A DNA stretch of 64,000 nt, taken from NCBI RefSeq assembly GCF_003350545.1, contig NZ_QQBA01000006.1:1-64000 (forward strand). Reading direction: 5' to 3'. Under the pieces are notes generated by a model. It had not been told where the DNA came from and did no database searches. It worked only from the letters and a program-made list of their open reading frames with translations. This document shows positions 8,810-19,028 of the stretch, one piece after another. The translations under genes were made by a program, and so were the position numbers. This DNA is from Flavobacterium glaciei (GTDB lineage: Bacteria > Bacteroidota > Bacteroidia > Flavobacteriales > Flavobacteriaceae). The first letter of the stretch is position 1. Every line of letters begins with the position of its first letter.

Positions 8810-8817
8810 CAAAAGTA
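8810..8817 (-). promoter_or_regulatory. -7-like element upstream of peroxiredoxin gene
   Basis: TACTTTTG followed by CACC on the minus strand fits TAnnTTTG. The -33 position reads ATG rather than TTG, so the match is partial. Confidence 0.45.
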
Positions 8818-8915
8818 GTCATACTTTAAGTAAATTCATTAAATTTTGATTATAAATACTTATCTCAAAATAGGCAATTACTATGATAAAATTTATTTAA
8901 GATTGAATCTATTAT

Positions 8916-10526
8916 TTACAAGAAGTTAATCTCAACAGGAAGAGCTCCTTTACATTCTGAATTTTCTAAAAGTTGTATCGCAGCGGTTGCCTGAAATTCT
9001 GTAAAATCCTGATACATTTCTATAATGCCCAATGCATGTTTCAGATTGGGTATTACTTGAAGGGCATAAGGATTCCCAAAAACATAAAGTATACATTTTT
9101 TAGTGGTGAATACCTTGCCTAAAAATTGAAGTACAGAATCTTCAATGTCAAAATTGTTTAAAGGTTTTGCCTTTGGAACAAATAAGGATATGACTAGTGT
9201 GTCAAATGTACTCAGTTCTTTTTCTAATTCATTCAAAACGGTTGCGCCGCCAGTTTCATAATTAAATTCTGGTGAAGATAAATCAGCAGCTAAACCTTTG
9301 AAAAATGGATTATCTGTGTTTTTATAAAGGCTTATTTTTGCGAGTGTATTGCTTTTATTGGCATCAAAAACAGTTTTGGAATTGTTTCCGTCTTTAATTT
9401 TTGTAATCGAATTTTGTGCAATTTTTAAGTTTAATTTTGAAGTAGTTTCAAAATCAAATTCACTTTTGGAGAGGTCTGGTAAACTTAGTTTTCCATCTAA
9501 AATTCCTGCTTTTTCTTTGCATTTCCAGATGCGTTGAAAACTAGCTTCAATTCGCTCCGGAGTTGCATTTTTTAGGATTTCCTGGATTCCTTCTGGAACA
9601 TTTTCGGTAAAGCATAACACATCATTTCCTGCATTAAAGGCTTCCCATTCCAGTTGTCCTTTTTGATCGTATAATTTAGATACGCTGTGCATATTCAATG
9701 CATCCGAAATCACTAATCCATCGTATCCTAGTTGCTTTCGCAAAAGTGTTTCAATCACAGATTTTGATAAGGTTGCCGAAGTTTCTTTTCCATCATTCAA
9801 AGCGGGAACGGCTAAATGACCTATCATAATTGAATCGACATTATTCTCGATTCCTTTTATAAATGGAACTAATTCATTGGCTAATAATTCTTCGAGAGTT
9901 TCTTTTAAAATCGGTAAACCTAAATGCGAATCTACATTGGTATTTCCGTGACCAGGAAAATGTTTGAGGCATCCTAAAATCCCAACATCATTCATTCCTT
10001 TGAGATATTCCAACGCAAAATCAGCTACTTTTTCTTTGTTTTGACCAAAAGAACGGTACCCAATAACAGGATTATTTGGATTGTTATTGATGTCTGCCAG
10101 TGGTGACAAATTATAATGGATCCCAGCGGATTTTAAGTCTAATCCTATTTGTTTCCCAACTTCGTAAACCAATTTTTTTTGATTGTTCGGCAATGCGCCA
10201 AGGGTTATGGCATAGGGATATTGCGGTGTTTTTTCGACGCGCATGGCCAAACCCCATTCGGCATCAATACTCATTAATAAAGGAGTTGTAGCACAATTTT
10301 GATACCTGATGATGAGTTCTTTTAAACGCTGAAAACTGTCATCATTCAGGACTATTTTTTTTTTGGTTTCATAATTCGTTGCAGCGCTTGCTCTACTATG
10401 AAAAAAAGTCAATCCGCCTATATTGTAATCTCTAATCAATCGCTCAGTTGCCTGAATGTTTTCCTCTGTATCATTGATAAAAACGGCAGGAAAGAAAAAT
10501 TGACCTATTTTTTGTTCTAATGTCAT
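8916..10526 (-). CDS. Glycoside hydrolase family 3 beta-N-acetylhexosaminidase (NagZ-like)
   Basis: This 536-residue protein has a GH3 catalytic barrel (about 1-340) with the NagZ signature KHFPGHG (188-194), the acid/base Asp-His in NVDSH (197-201) and the nucleophile Asp in ISDALNM (about 275). NagZ cleaves GlcNAc from GlcNAc-anhydroMurNAc peptides during wall recycling. The extra C-terminal domain (about 350-536) is a second GH3 domain not found in single-domain enterobacterial NagZ. There is no signal peptide, so it should act in the cytoplasm on material brought in by the AmpG-like permease encoded upstream. Specificity for muropeptides is inferred from context. Confidence 0.88.
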   Translation of the reverse strand: MTLEQKIGQFFFPAVFINDTEENIQATERLIRDYNIGGLTFFHSRASAATNYETKKKIVLNDDSFQRLKELIIRYQNCATTPLLMSIDAEWGLAMRVEKTPQYPYAITLGALPNNQKKLVYEVGKQIGLDLKSAGIHYNLSPLADINNNPNNPVIGYRSFGQNKEKVADFALEYLKGMNDVGILGCLKHFPGHGNTNVDSHLGLPILKETLEELLANELVPFIKGIENNVDSIMIGHLAVPALNDGKETSATLSKSVIETLLRKQLGYDGLVISDALNMHSVSKLYDQKGQLEWEAFNAGNDVLCFTENVPEGIQEILKNATPERIEASFQRIWKCKEKAGILDGKLSLPDLSKSEFDFETTSKLNLKIAQNSITKIKDGNNSKTVFDANKSNTLAKISLYKNTDNPFFKGLAADLSSPEFNYETGGATVLNELEKELSTFDTLVISLFVPKAKPLNNFDIEDSVLQFLGKVFTTKKCILYVFGNPYALQVIPNLKHALGIIEMYQDFTEFQATAAIQLLENSECKGALPVEINFL

Positions 10527-10565
10527 TTTGTTAGTTTACTAATATCAGATAAAGCTTGGAATACT

Positions 10566-10625
10566 TTTAACCGCAGATTCACAGATTATAAGTTTTTTAA
10601 AATAATTTGCGAATCTGCGGTTAAA
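10566..10625. repeat. Palindromic intergenic repeat (CCGCAGATTC family)
   Basis: Perfect 15-bp arms TTTAACCGCAGATTC / GAATCTGCGGTTAAA around a 30-base centre, between the permease and hexosaminidase genes. One arm, with its left flank AATTTGC, recurs at 29241-29260, so this is a dispersed repeat family. Confidence 0.75.
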
Positions 10626-10652
10626 TTTTCGCATTAATCTTTGATAATTATT

Positions 10653-11921
10653 TTAGGTTGTCTTCTTTCCAAAATCGGCTGGGAAAATCAAAAATCGGGA
10701 TAAAATTACTCCAGGAATCGTTGCTAAAAACACCCAAATAAAGAAATTTCCATATCCTAAATATTCCTGGATATAACCGCTAACCATTCCTGGAAGCATC
10801 ATTCCTAAGGCCATAAATCCGGTTGCGATAGAGTAGTGGGACGTTTTTGATTCACCATCAGCGACATAGATTAAATACATCATGAAAGCGGCAAAACCAA
10901 ATCCGTAACCGAATTGTTCTGCGATTACCGTTGCATATACATACAAAACAGAACCGGGATGGAAATGTGACAATAATATGAACCCAATTATTGGTATGTG
11001 CATAGCCAAAATCATGGGTAACATCCATTTTCCGAGTCCATCTCTTGAAATGGCAATGCCGCCTAAAATACCGCCAACAGTAAGAGCAATAACGCCAAAA
11101 GTTCCATAAATCACGCCCACATCTTGTGTGGTTAAACCCATTCCGCCTGCAGTTACAGGATCAATCAAAAATGGAGTCAGCATTTTTAGTAGTTGCGATT
11201 CTCCTAATCTAAATAATAAAATAAAAGCCAATACTAAACCAATTTGTTTCTTTTGAAAAAAAGTAGCGAAAACAACAGTAAAGCTTTTATTAGAAACTGT
11301 TTCTGTATATGATTCTACGATTTTTGATTCTGTTTTTGGTGTAGAAAAATAATTGTAAATCGTAATTATGGTCATAATTAAACCCACAATTATCATTGTG
11401 TAGGACCAAGCTTTTTGCTTATCACCATATTCTTGTTCTAAATAACCAGCAATAAATACCATTAAACCATTTCCAGTTAACATCGAAAGTCTATAAAAAG
11501 TGCTTCGAATTCCAAGGAAAAAAGATTGTTGGTCTTTTTCTAAAGCTAACAAGTAAAAACCATCACTAGCCACATCATTAGAAGCCGATGCAAATGCAGC
11601 AACCCAGAAAACGGCCAAGCTGATAACAAAAAAATTACTTAAAGGAATCGTTAAGCCTACAATTAAAAAAGCAAGAGAAATTAACAATTGCATGCTCAAA
11701 AACCATTTTCTTTTAGTAGAATAGAGATCAATAAACGGACTCCACAAAGGTTTGATAACCCAAGGCAAATAGAGTAAACTGGTATAAATTCCGATGTCTT
11801 CATTGTTGATTCCGAGGTTTTTATACATGATTACCGATACCGAAATAATGATGGCATAAGGCAAACCGGAAGCAAAGTTTAAAACAGGAATCCAATACCA
11901 AGGTCTATTGTCTATTTTCAT
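10653..11921 (-). CDS. MFS permease, AmpG-like
   Basis: This 422-residue major facilitator protein has about twelve hydrophobic segments. The opening RPWYWIPVLNFASGLPYAI and the segment YLPWVIKPLWSPFIDLYSTKRKW are typical of the AmpG/SLC33-like branch, which imports muropeptides (GlcNAc-anhydroMurNAc) into the cytoplasm. It lies between a GHL10 hydrolase gene (27 bp upstream) and a NagZ-like GH3 gene, which supports uptake of wall-derived sugars, though another saccharide is possible. A palindromic repeat separates it from the GH3 gene. Confidence 0.85.
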   Translation of the reverse strand: MKIDNRPWYWIPVLNFASGLPYAIIISVSVIMYKNLGINNEDIGIYTSLLYLPWVIKPLWSPFIDLYSTKRKWFLSMQLLISLAFLIVGLTIPLSNFFVISLAVFWVAAFASASNDVASDGFYLLALEKDQQSFFLGIRSTFYRLSMLTGNGLMVFIAGYLEQEYGDKQKAWSYTMIIVGLIMTIITIYNYFSTPKTESKIVESYTETVSNKSFTVVFATFFQKKQIGLVLAFILLFRLGESQLLKMLTPFLIDPVTAGGMGLTTQDVGVIYGTFGVIALTVGGILGGIAISRDGLGKWMLPMILAMHIPIIGFILLSHFHPGSVLYVYATVIAEQFGYGFGFAAFMMYLIYVADGESKTSHYSIATGFMALGMMLPGMVSGYIQEYLGYGNFFIWVFLATIPGVILSRFLIFPADFGKKTT

Positions 11922-11948
11922 TTCTAGCGTATTATATTCGATTTAATT

Positions 11949-13481
11949 TTATAACGGAATGTTTACTAAAGTTGGGTCACTTTCATTACCATAAAAATCA
12001 ATAAAGGTAATTGCGCAGGTTGTACTTTTGTCTAATTTATAGGATGGAATCACCACTTCTACGGTATCATTATCATCTTTAAACGCAATTTTGTCAATAA
12101 TTTGACTTGGATCATTTACATTAATTACTGAATTAGATTTTACCCCATAAACCATAACATAACGTACTTTACTGTACATCGGATAGGTGACATTAAATCG
12201 TAACGCGTTTGGATCTATAAAAATGTTTTTTGCTTTAGGAACAATCACCATCTTTTTTATAGATCCGGGAACTACTGTAGGAAGAGCAGGATATTTGTAT
12301 TGATTTTCAGCTAATAATTTAGTCACAGTTTGGTTTTTGTTCAAAAATGATTTGGCACTAAAAAAAGCATTTCCCTGAATATTTTTATAAGATCTGGTAA
12401 TATCTATTTGATTTGGTATTTCTTGTGGATTATTCCATCTTTTATCAGAATCTGCATTGATTTTATAGGTTCCGTTTCCAATGTAAATTGCGGTATTTGT
12501 TGAGTTTTCAGACCACCAACGCAATAGTTTTGAATAAGAAGCTTTTCGATGATCCATACTCCAATACAGTTGCGGAACTAGGTAATCAATCCATTTGTTT
12601 TCCATCCAAGCTAAAGGATCAGCGAATAAATCATCATAATTTGTTTGTCCCGCTTCGGTTTCAGAACCTCTAGGATCTACTGATTTGTTTCTCCATACTC
12701 CGAATGGACTGATGCCAAATTGCACCCAAGGTTTGATGTTTTTTATCGAAAGGGAAACACAACGTACAAAATTATTCACATTCGAACGCCTCCAATCTTC
12801 GATACTTAGTCCATTTCCATATTTTTTATACGAAGCAGTATCATTAAATAGTTCTCCTTTTATTCTGTACGGATAAAAATAATCATCAAAATGTATGGCA
12901 TCGATATCGTATTTTTCAACAACTTCCTCTACAATAGATAATAAATGATTTTGTACTTCGGGTAATGCTGGGTTGTAATAATATTTTCCACCATATTTAA
13001 TCATCCAATCTGGGTGTTTGAAAAAATCATGATTTGGGCTCAAAATAGATGTATTATAATCCATTGTAGCTCTATACGGATTCATCCAAGCGTGAAACTC
13101 AAATCCTCTGGAGTGAGTTTCAGCAATCATCCAGGCTAATGTATCATAATAAGGTTTAGGAGCTTGTCCTTCTTTACCGGTCAAAAAACGAGACCAAGGC
13201 GCTAATTCTGTAGGGTAAAAAGCATCTCCAACACTTCGAATCTGAACAATTACAGCATTATAATTTAGTTTTTTGTAGGTTTCTAAAATTTCAATATAAT
13301 CCGCTTTTTGTTTGGCAACATCATCAGTATTCATTTTAGGCCAGTCAATATTTACCACGGTAGCAATCCAAACGGCTCTAAATTCATTTTTTGGATTTGT
13401 AGCCAATGCTTGTGCGTTACTATTCCAAAATGAAAGTAAGAGGAACGTAGTAAGCAAAAGGGTGCGCTTGAAATTTTTCAT
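11949..13481 (-). CDS. Glycosyl hydrolase-like 10 (GHL10/DUF187) exported protein
   Basis: This exported protein of about 510 residues belongs to the GHL10 (DUF187) family of TIM-barrel glycosidase-like proteins. The start at 13481 opens onto the signal peptide MKNFKRTLLLTTFLLLSFWNSNAQ; a frame to 13535 adds 18 unlikely residues. Family marks are EFRAVWIATVVNIDWPK, the Asp-rich HFDDYFYPY and YLVPQLYWSMDH. A C-terminal beta-rich FN3-like domain (about residues 400-510) follows. The natural substrate of the family is poorly known. Its neighbours (AmpG-like permease, NagZ-like enzyme) suggest action on peptidoglycan fragments or glycans in the periplasm. Confidence 0.87.
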   Translation of the reverse strand: MKNFKRTLLLTTFLLLSFWNSNAQALATNPKNEFRAVWIATVVNIDWPKMNTDDVAKQKADYIEILETYKKLNYNAVIVQIRSVGDAFYPTELAPWSRFLTGKEGQAPKPYYDTLAWMIAETHSRGFEFHAWMNPYRATMDYNTSILSPNHDFFKHPDWMIKYGGKYYYNPALPEVQNHLLSIVEEVVEKYDIDAIHFDDYFYPYRIKGELFNDTASYKKYGNGLSIEDWRRSNVNNFVRCVSLSIKNIKPWVQFGISPFGVWRNKSVDPRGSETEAGQTNYDDLFADPLAWMENKWIDYLVPQLYWSMDHRKASYSKLLRWWSENSTNTAIYIGNGTYKINADSDKRWNNPQEIPNQIDITRSYKNIQGNAFFSAKSFLNKNQTVTKLLAENQYKYPALPTVVPGSIKKMVIVPKAKNIFIDPNALRFNVTYPMYSKVRYVMVYGVKSNSVINVNDPSQIIDKIAFKDDNDTVEVVIPSYKLDKSTTCAITFIDFYGNESDPTLVNIPL

Positions 13482-13682
13482 CAGAGTATCGTTTATAAAG
13501 TGTTCAAAAATAGTTTTTTTAGTGAAATTTACCATTTAAAAAGGTTTTAAAATTTGACTTATTTTACTAGTTCAATTTCTTTGCCACTTTTTTTAGAATG
13601 AGAATAAAGAATACTTTCTTATCAGTTATGAAAGGTTTTAAATTTTTCTTATCAGTTTTTAAGGTATAAACCGCTATATATT

Positions 13683-13690
13683 TATATTTG
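13683..13690 (+). promoter_or_regulatory. -7-like element upstream of the D-lactate dehydrogenase-like gene
   Basis: TATATTTG fits TAnnTTTG and lies 28 bp before the ATG at 13719. No TTG is found at the expected upstream distance. Confidence 0.45.
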
Positions 13691-13718
13691 TGAAAATAAC
13701 AGCAATTTTCTCCACTAC

Positions 13719-16634
13719 ATGTCAATTACGCCGCAATTACAAGAATTATCTCAGTCGTTAGAAGGAACACTTTTTTATGATGCTCTCCACAAGACATTGT
13801 ATTCTACGGATGCTTCGGCGTATCGGATTATGCCAGTTGCTGTAGCAGTTCCAAAATCAGAGGACGATATTGTCAAAATTATTCGCTTTGCAGCAAAAAA
13901 TAAGATTTCAATTACACCTAGAACCGCTGGAACTTCACTGGCTGGTCAAACAGTAGGTAACGGAATAATTGTGGATGTTTCGAAACATTTTAACAAGATT
14001 GTCTCTTTTGATTCTGAAAAAAAAATAGTTACCGTTCAGCCAGGAGTAATTCGGGATGAACTGAATTTGTATCTAAAACCTCACGGATTGTTTTTTGGCC
14101 CCAATACTTCAACCTCAAATCGCTGTATGATAGGAGGGATGGTAGGTAATAATTCATCGGGAACTACATCAATTCGGTATGGTGTTACCCGAGATAAAAT
14201 CGTGGAAATTAAAGCCATTATGAGTGATGGGACTTCGGCAGTATTTAATGAAATAACTTCAGCCGAATTCATTGAGAAAACAAAAGGAAACACACTCGAA
14301 AGTTCTATTTACAAAACGATTTATGAGGAACTTTCGAATACAGAAAACCAACAAGAGATTATTAAGGAATTTCCAAAACCTGAAATTCACAGACGAAATA
14401 CGGGATACGCGATTGATTTATTATTGAAATCAGAACTTTTTGGAGGTACAGAAAATACGATAAATTTAGGGAAGCTTCTTTGCGGAAGCGAAGGTACACT
14501 GGCTTTTACCACTGAAATCACGTTGAAAGTCGACGACCTGCCACCAACAAATAATGTGATGGTCGTGGCCCATTTCCATACCATTAAAGAAAGTTTAGAA
14601 GCTGTGGTTACCGCGATGAAACATCATTTGTATACTTGTGAAATGATGGATGACACAATATTAGATTGTACCCAAACCAACCGAGAACAAGCTAAAAACA
14701 GATTTTTTATTCAAGGGGAACCAAAAGCGGTTATTATGCTCGAAGTAGCTTCACATATAAGTATGGAAGATGGCGAAAGACAAGCTAATGATTTAATCGC
14801 TGATTTAGAAAGAAACAATTTTGGGTATGCTTTGCCAAAAATATATGGATCTGATATTGATAAAATAAATGAATTACGAAAAGCAGGACTTGGACTTTTA
14901 GGAAGTATTGTTGGAGATAATAAAGCCGCCGATTCTATTGAAGATACCGCTGTTGAGTTGAGTGATTTACCCAATTATATTGCAGAATTCTCCGCTATGA
15001 TGGAGCGTCATGGTCAAAGCGCTATTTATTATGCACATGCCGGAGCAGGAGAATTGCATTTGCGTCCGGTTTTAAATTTAAAAACTATAGAAGGACTGCA
15101 TCAATTTAGAAACATCGCAACCGAAGTGGCTATTCTAGTCAAAAAATATAGAGGATCCTTGAGCGGGGAGCACGGAGACGGAATTGTGCGTGGTGAGTTT
15201 TTGCCATTTATGATTGGAGAGCAGAATTATGAATTGTTGAAAAGAATCAAACATGCTTTTGACCCGAATACCGTCTTGAACGTGGGGAAAATTGTAAACG
15301 CTTTCAAAATGGATGAAAACCTTAGGGTAGAAGCGGGCAGAGTGGAACCTGATGTGCAAACCATTCAGGATTTCTCAGATAGTATGGGAATTTTGCGTGC
15401 CGCGGAAAAATGCAATGGCTCCGGTGATTGTAGAAAATTACCTTCGGCTGGTGGGACTTTGTGTCCAAGTTACCGCGCTACCCGAAATGAAAAAGACACG
15501 ACGCGTGCCAGAGCCAATGCGCTGAGAGAATATCTGACACATTCAGAAAAAGACAATAAGTTCGACCACGAAGAATTATATAATGTATTTGAATTGTGTG
15601 TGAGTTGTAAAGCTTGCGCCAGTGAATGCCCCAGTAATGTGGATGTTGCGGCTTTGAAATCGGAGTTTTTGTACCAATACCAAAAAGCAAATGGATTTTC
15701 ATGGCGCAATAAAATATTTGCTTTTAATGCTAAACTGAATGGTCTGGGAAGCATCACTCCGAAGTTTACAAATTTTATGGCAAACTTGCCTTTGGTAAAA
15801 AAAAGTATGGGTATTGCTCCCAAAAGAGAAGTACCGCTTTTGGCTCCAAAGACATTCAGGAAATGGTACGAAAAAAATTGGAATCAGGCGCCAAGTGATT
15901 CTTTTGTCAACGGAAAAGTGTGTTTGTTTTGTGATGAATTCACTAATTATTATGATGTTTCAATAGGAATTGATGCGTACGAGTTACTAACAACACTCGG
16001 ATACGAGGTGATTCTGGTGGATCATGAAGAAAGTGGAAGAGCTTTTATTTCTAAAGGATTTCTCGAAGAAGCAAAAGCGATTGCGAATACAAATGTGGCT
16101 GTTTTTTCGGATTATATTACGGCAGAATTCCCTTTGATAGGAATAGAACCTTCGGCGATATTGACCTTTAGAGACGAATATATTCGATTAGCAGATGATA
16201 AAGAAGGAGCTGAAAAATTAGCCAAAAACGTATTTACGATTGAAGAGTTTTTCAAAAATGAGATTACAAAAGGTAAAATTCATGCGGAACAATTTACTGA
16301 AGAGGAGAAAATAATAAAAATACACGGGCATTGCCACCAGAAGTCATTAAGTTCGATGGAGCCAACTTTTGCGATGTTGAATGTGCCGAAAAATAGTTCA
16401 GTTACCATTTATAATTCGGGCTGTTGTGGAATGGCAGGTTCTTTTGGATATGAAAAAGAACATTATGAAATCAGCATGCAAATGGGAGAAGACACTTTGT
16501 TTCCAAAAATTAGAGCAACTGAACCTACAACGGCTATTGCAGCAGCAGGAACCAGTTGTCGTCACCAGATTTTTGATGGCACGACCAGAAAAGCATTACA
16601 TCCGGTGACCATTTTAAGAAGTTGTTTGAAATAG
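13719..16634 (+). CDS. FAD-linked and Fe-S oxidoreductase, D-lactate dehydrogenase-like (Dld/GlcD+GlpC-type fusion)
   Basis: This 971-residue fusion has an N-terminal FAD-binding PCMH domain (PRTAGTSLAGQTVG at 67-80), an FAD-oxidase C domain with SGEHGDGIVRGEFL, and an iron-sulfur region from about residue 560. There, CNGSGDCRK followed by LCPSYRATR and then CVSCKACASECP supply ligands for two 4Fe-4S clusters. The C-terminal CCG-type domain carries HGHCHQKSL and SGCCGMAGSFGYEKEH. This architecture is that of membrane-associated quinone-linked D-lactate or 2-hydroxyacid dehydrogenases, with electrons probably going to menaquinone. It stands alone between a divergent operon and a permease gene. 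The exact substrate is inferred. Confidence 0.9.
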   Translation: MSITPQLQELSQSLEGTLFYDALHKTLYSTDASAYRIMPVAVAVPKSEDDIVKIIRFAAKNKISITPRTAGTSLAGQTVGNGIIVDVSKHFNKIVSFDSEKKIVTVQPGVIRDELNLYLKPHGLFFGPNTSTSNRCMIGGMVGNNSSGTTSIRYGVTRDKIVEIKAIMSDGTSAVFNEITSAEFIEKTKGNTLESSIYKTIYEELSNTENQQEIIKEFPKPEIHRRNTGYAIDLLLKSELFGGTENTINLGKLLCGSEGTLAFTTEITLKVDDLPPTNNVMVVAHFHTIKESLEAVVTAMKHHLYTCEMMDDTILDCTQTNREQAKNRFFIQGEPKAVIMLEVASHISMEDGERQANDLIADLERNNFGYALPKIYGSDIDKINELRKAGLGLLGSIVGDNKAADSIEDTAVELSDLPNYIAEFSAMMERHGQSAIYYAHAGAGELHLRPVLNLKTIEGLHQFRNIATEVAILVKKYRGSLSGEHGDGIVRGEFLPFMIGEQNYELLKRIKHAFDPNTVLNVGKIVNAFKMDENLRVEAGRVEPDVQTIQDFSDSMGILRAAEKCNGSGDCRKLPSAGGTLCPSYRATRNEKDTTRARANALREYLTHSEKDNKFDHEELYNVFELCVSCKACASECPSNVDVAALKSEFLYQYQKANGFSWRNKIFAFNAKLNGLGSITPKFTNFMANLPLVKKSMGIAPKREVPLLAPKTFRKWYEKNWNQAPSDSFVNGKVCLFCDEFTNYYDVSIGIDAYELLTTLGYEVILVDHEESGRAFISKGFLEEAKAIANTNVAVFSDYITAEFPLIGIEPSAILTFRDEYIRLADDKEGAEKLAKNVFTIEEFFKNEITKGKIHAEQFTEEEKIIKIHGHCHQKSLSSMEPTFAMLNVPKNSSVTIYNSGCCGMAGSFGYEKEHYEISMQMGEDTLFPKIRATEPTTAIAAAGTSCRHQIFDGTTRKALHPVTILRSCLK

Positions 16635-16908
16635 ATAGCAAAACAAAATAGTTTTAAGCAGTACTGAAATTTACTTTTCGTTTAAAATTGATTTTCTTTT
16701 TTAATGTCAAAAATAGTTTTATTTGACTTTTATAATTAAAAAATAAATCATTTTTGATGTATTAAAAAATAATAAAAAAAAATAGTTGTAGAAACGGCTT
16801 TAATTCGATTTGTTTTATACTTTTGATTTTTGAAGATTATTTGCACAATATCTAACAAAAAAACATAAAATTTACAGTATATTAATTTTTAATGATAAAA
16901 TTTACAAT

Positions 16909-18840
16909 ATGGCATTAAATGGTTTATTCAGAAAAAAGACAGTACAAGATATTTTAAAACAAGTAGAAAAAAATAATACTGATGGACATAATGCTTTAGG
17001 TAAGCATTTAACTGCAAGAGATTTAACTGCTTTTGGAATTGCTGCTATTGTTGGAGCAGGTATTTTTAGTACTATTGGAAAAGCAAGTGCCGATGGAGGT
17101 CCTGCAGTTATCTTTTTATTCTTATTTACCGCTATAGCATGTAGTTTTGCTGCTTTTGCTTATGCAGAGTTTGCCTCGATGGTTCCTGTTTCTGGAAGTG
17201 CTTATACGTATTCCTATGTTGCTTTTGGTGAAATTATAGCTTGGATAATTGGTTGGGCATTAATAATGGAATATTCTGTAGGGAATATAACCGTTGCTAT
17301 ATCTTGGAGTGATTATTTTACAAGTTTACTAGCAAGTGGAGGTCTTCATTTGCCTCAATGGGTCCAGATGGATTTCTTGTCTGCTTCCAGAGGTTTTGAT
17401 GATGCTACAGCACTTATGCAAAGCGGAAAAGAGTTTGCCAATTTGAGTCCTGCATTACAGGATGCTTATACCGCATGGACAACAGCACCAGTTATAGGTT
17501 CGTTTCATTTTGTTGCTGATCTTCCGGCATTATTAATCATAGTTTTGATTACCGCATTGATTTATCGCGGGATGAAGGAATCTCGAAATGCGAGTAATAT
17601 CATGGTGGTTGTCAAATTATGTATCGTTCTTTTAGTAATTGCTGTAGGTGTTTTTTACGTAGATACTGCTAATTGGGATCCATTTGCACCTAATGGTGTT
17701 ACAGGAGTTTTGAAAGGAGTTTCTGCAGTATTTTTTGCTTATATAGGATTTGATGCAATTTCAACAACTGCTGAAGAATGTAAAGACCCACAACGTGATT
17801 TGCCAAAAGGAATGATGTGGGCCATTATTATATGTACCATTTTATACATTGCAATAGCATTAGTATTAACAGGAATGGTTAGTTATGACCAATTAAATGT
17901 AGGTGATCCATTAGCTTTTGTTTTTGAAAAATTAGACCTTAAATGGATGTCGGGCATTATTGCGGTTAGTGCAGTTGTGGCTATGGCTAGTGTTTTGTTA
18001 GTTTTTCAAATGGGACAACCGCGTATTTGGATGAGCATGAGTCGTGATGGATTGTTACCAAAACGTTTCTCAAAAGTGCATCCAAAATTCAAAACACCTT
18101 CTTTCGCAACTATTGTTACTGGTTTTGTGGTAGCAGTTCCAGCTTTATTTTTGAACTTAACATTGGTTACAGATTTGTGTAGTATTGGTACTTTATTTGC
18201 TTTTGTTTTGGTTTGTGCTGGAGTTTTAGTTTTGCAAAACAAGACTGATATCCCAAGGGGAAAGTTTAAAACTCCGTATGTAAATTCAAAATATATTATG
18301 CCTGTTTTACTTCTTATCGGATTGGTATTTGCTTTTGGATATAATAAAAAAGCAACTATGGATTTTATTACTAATGAAACCCAAATTAATAATTCGGCAG
18401 ATATTATAACATCTCTTAATAAAGATGAATCTCAAAAAGTATACGATTATTTGGTTTCTGTTGATGCTAAAAATAGTACCACTGAAACACCGGATTTAGA
18501 GCTTTTGTTGAGTCAATACCAACAAGATGAAACTAAATATTCTAATATTATAGCAGGTTTACCAATTGCTGACACTGTGAAATACGAAAGTGGTTTTAGT
18601 TTGTTTAAACATAAAATTCCAATGTGGATTTTCCTTATTGTTTTACTAGGATTAACGGTTTGGTCTTTTAAATCTAACTTATCACTTATTCCTTTGTTAG
18701 GTTTGATATGTTGTTTGTATATGATGGCAGAACTTAGCGTTTGGAACTGGATTTATTTTGGTGTATGGCTTTTAATTGGTTTGGTAATCTATTTTAGCTT
18801 TAGCCGTAAAAACAGTAAGTTGAATGGTGTGAAAATATAA
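16909..18840 (+). CDS. APC-family amino acid permease
   Basis: This membrane protein of 643 residues begins MALNGLFRKKTVQDILKQ and contains DLTAFGIAAIVGAGIFSTIG, the first-helix signature of the cationic amino acid/YfnA-type branch of the APC superfamily. About twelve to fourteen hydrophobic segments are visible. A soluble insertion of about 60 residues (near 490-555, Asn/Asp/Thr-rich) lies before the last two helices, longer than in most relatives. A -7-like TACTTTTG is at 16818-16825. A strong terminator follows at 18865. The substrate cannot be read from the sequence. Confidence 0.9.
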   Translation: MALNGLFRKKTVQDILKQVEKNNTDGHNALGKHLTARDLTAFGIAAIVGAGIFSTIGKASADGGPAVIFLFLFTAIACSFAAFAYAEFASMVPVSGSAYTYSYVAFGEIIAWIIGWALIMEYSVGNITVAISWSDYFTSLLASGGLHLPQWVQMDFLSASRGFDDATALMQSGKEFANLSPALQDAYTAWTTAPVIGSFHFVADLPALLIIVLITALIYRGMKESRNASNIMVVVKLCIVLLVIAVGVFYVDTANWDPFAPNGVTGVLKGVSAVFFAYIGFDAISTTAEECKDPQRDLPKGMMWAIIICTILYIAIALVLTGMVSYDQLNVGDPLAFVFEKLDLKWMSGIIAVSAVVAMASVLLVFQMGQPRIWMSMSRDGLLPKRFSKVHPKFKTPSFATIVTGFVVAVPALFLNLTLVTDLCSIGTLFAFVLVCAGVLVLQNKTDIPRGKFKTPYVNSKYIMPVLLLIGLVFAFGYNKKATMDFITNETQINNSADIITSLNKDESQKVYDYLVSVDAKNSTTETPDLELLLSQYQQDETKYSNIIAGLPIADTVKYESGFSLFKHKIPMWIFLIVLLGLTVWSFKSNLSLIPLLGLICCLYMMAELSVWNWIYFGVWLLIGLVIYFSFSRKNSKLNGVKI

Positions 18841-18864
18841 AAAATATTAAGATTTTTTTTTAAT

Positions 18865-18899
18865 AACCGTCTCGTTTAAAAAACGTGACGGTTTTTTTT
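18865..18899 (+). terminator. Rho-independent terminator after the permease gene
   Basis: Arms AACCGTC / GACGGTT with inner CGTTT / AAACG pairing, followed by a run of eight Ts on the plus strand, 24 bp after the stop codon. Confidence 0.88.
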
Positions 18900-19028
18900 C
18901 GCGTTTTAGTTATAAATAAAAAGAAGTTTTGAACTGTAAAAGCATAATAAATAGGTAGACTTTATAACTTTTTGATAGTTATGCATCATACTGTAAGAAG
19001 TTTGATGAATGGGATTTACTGCCTTATT

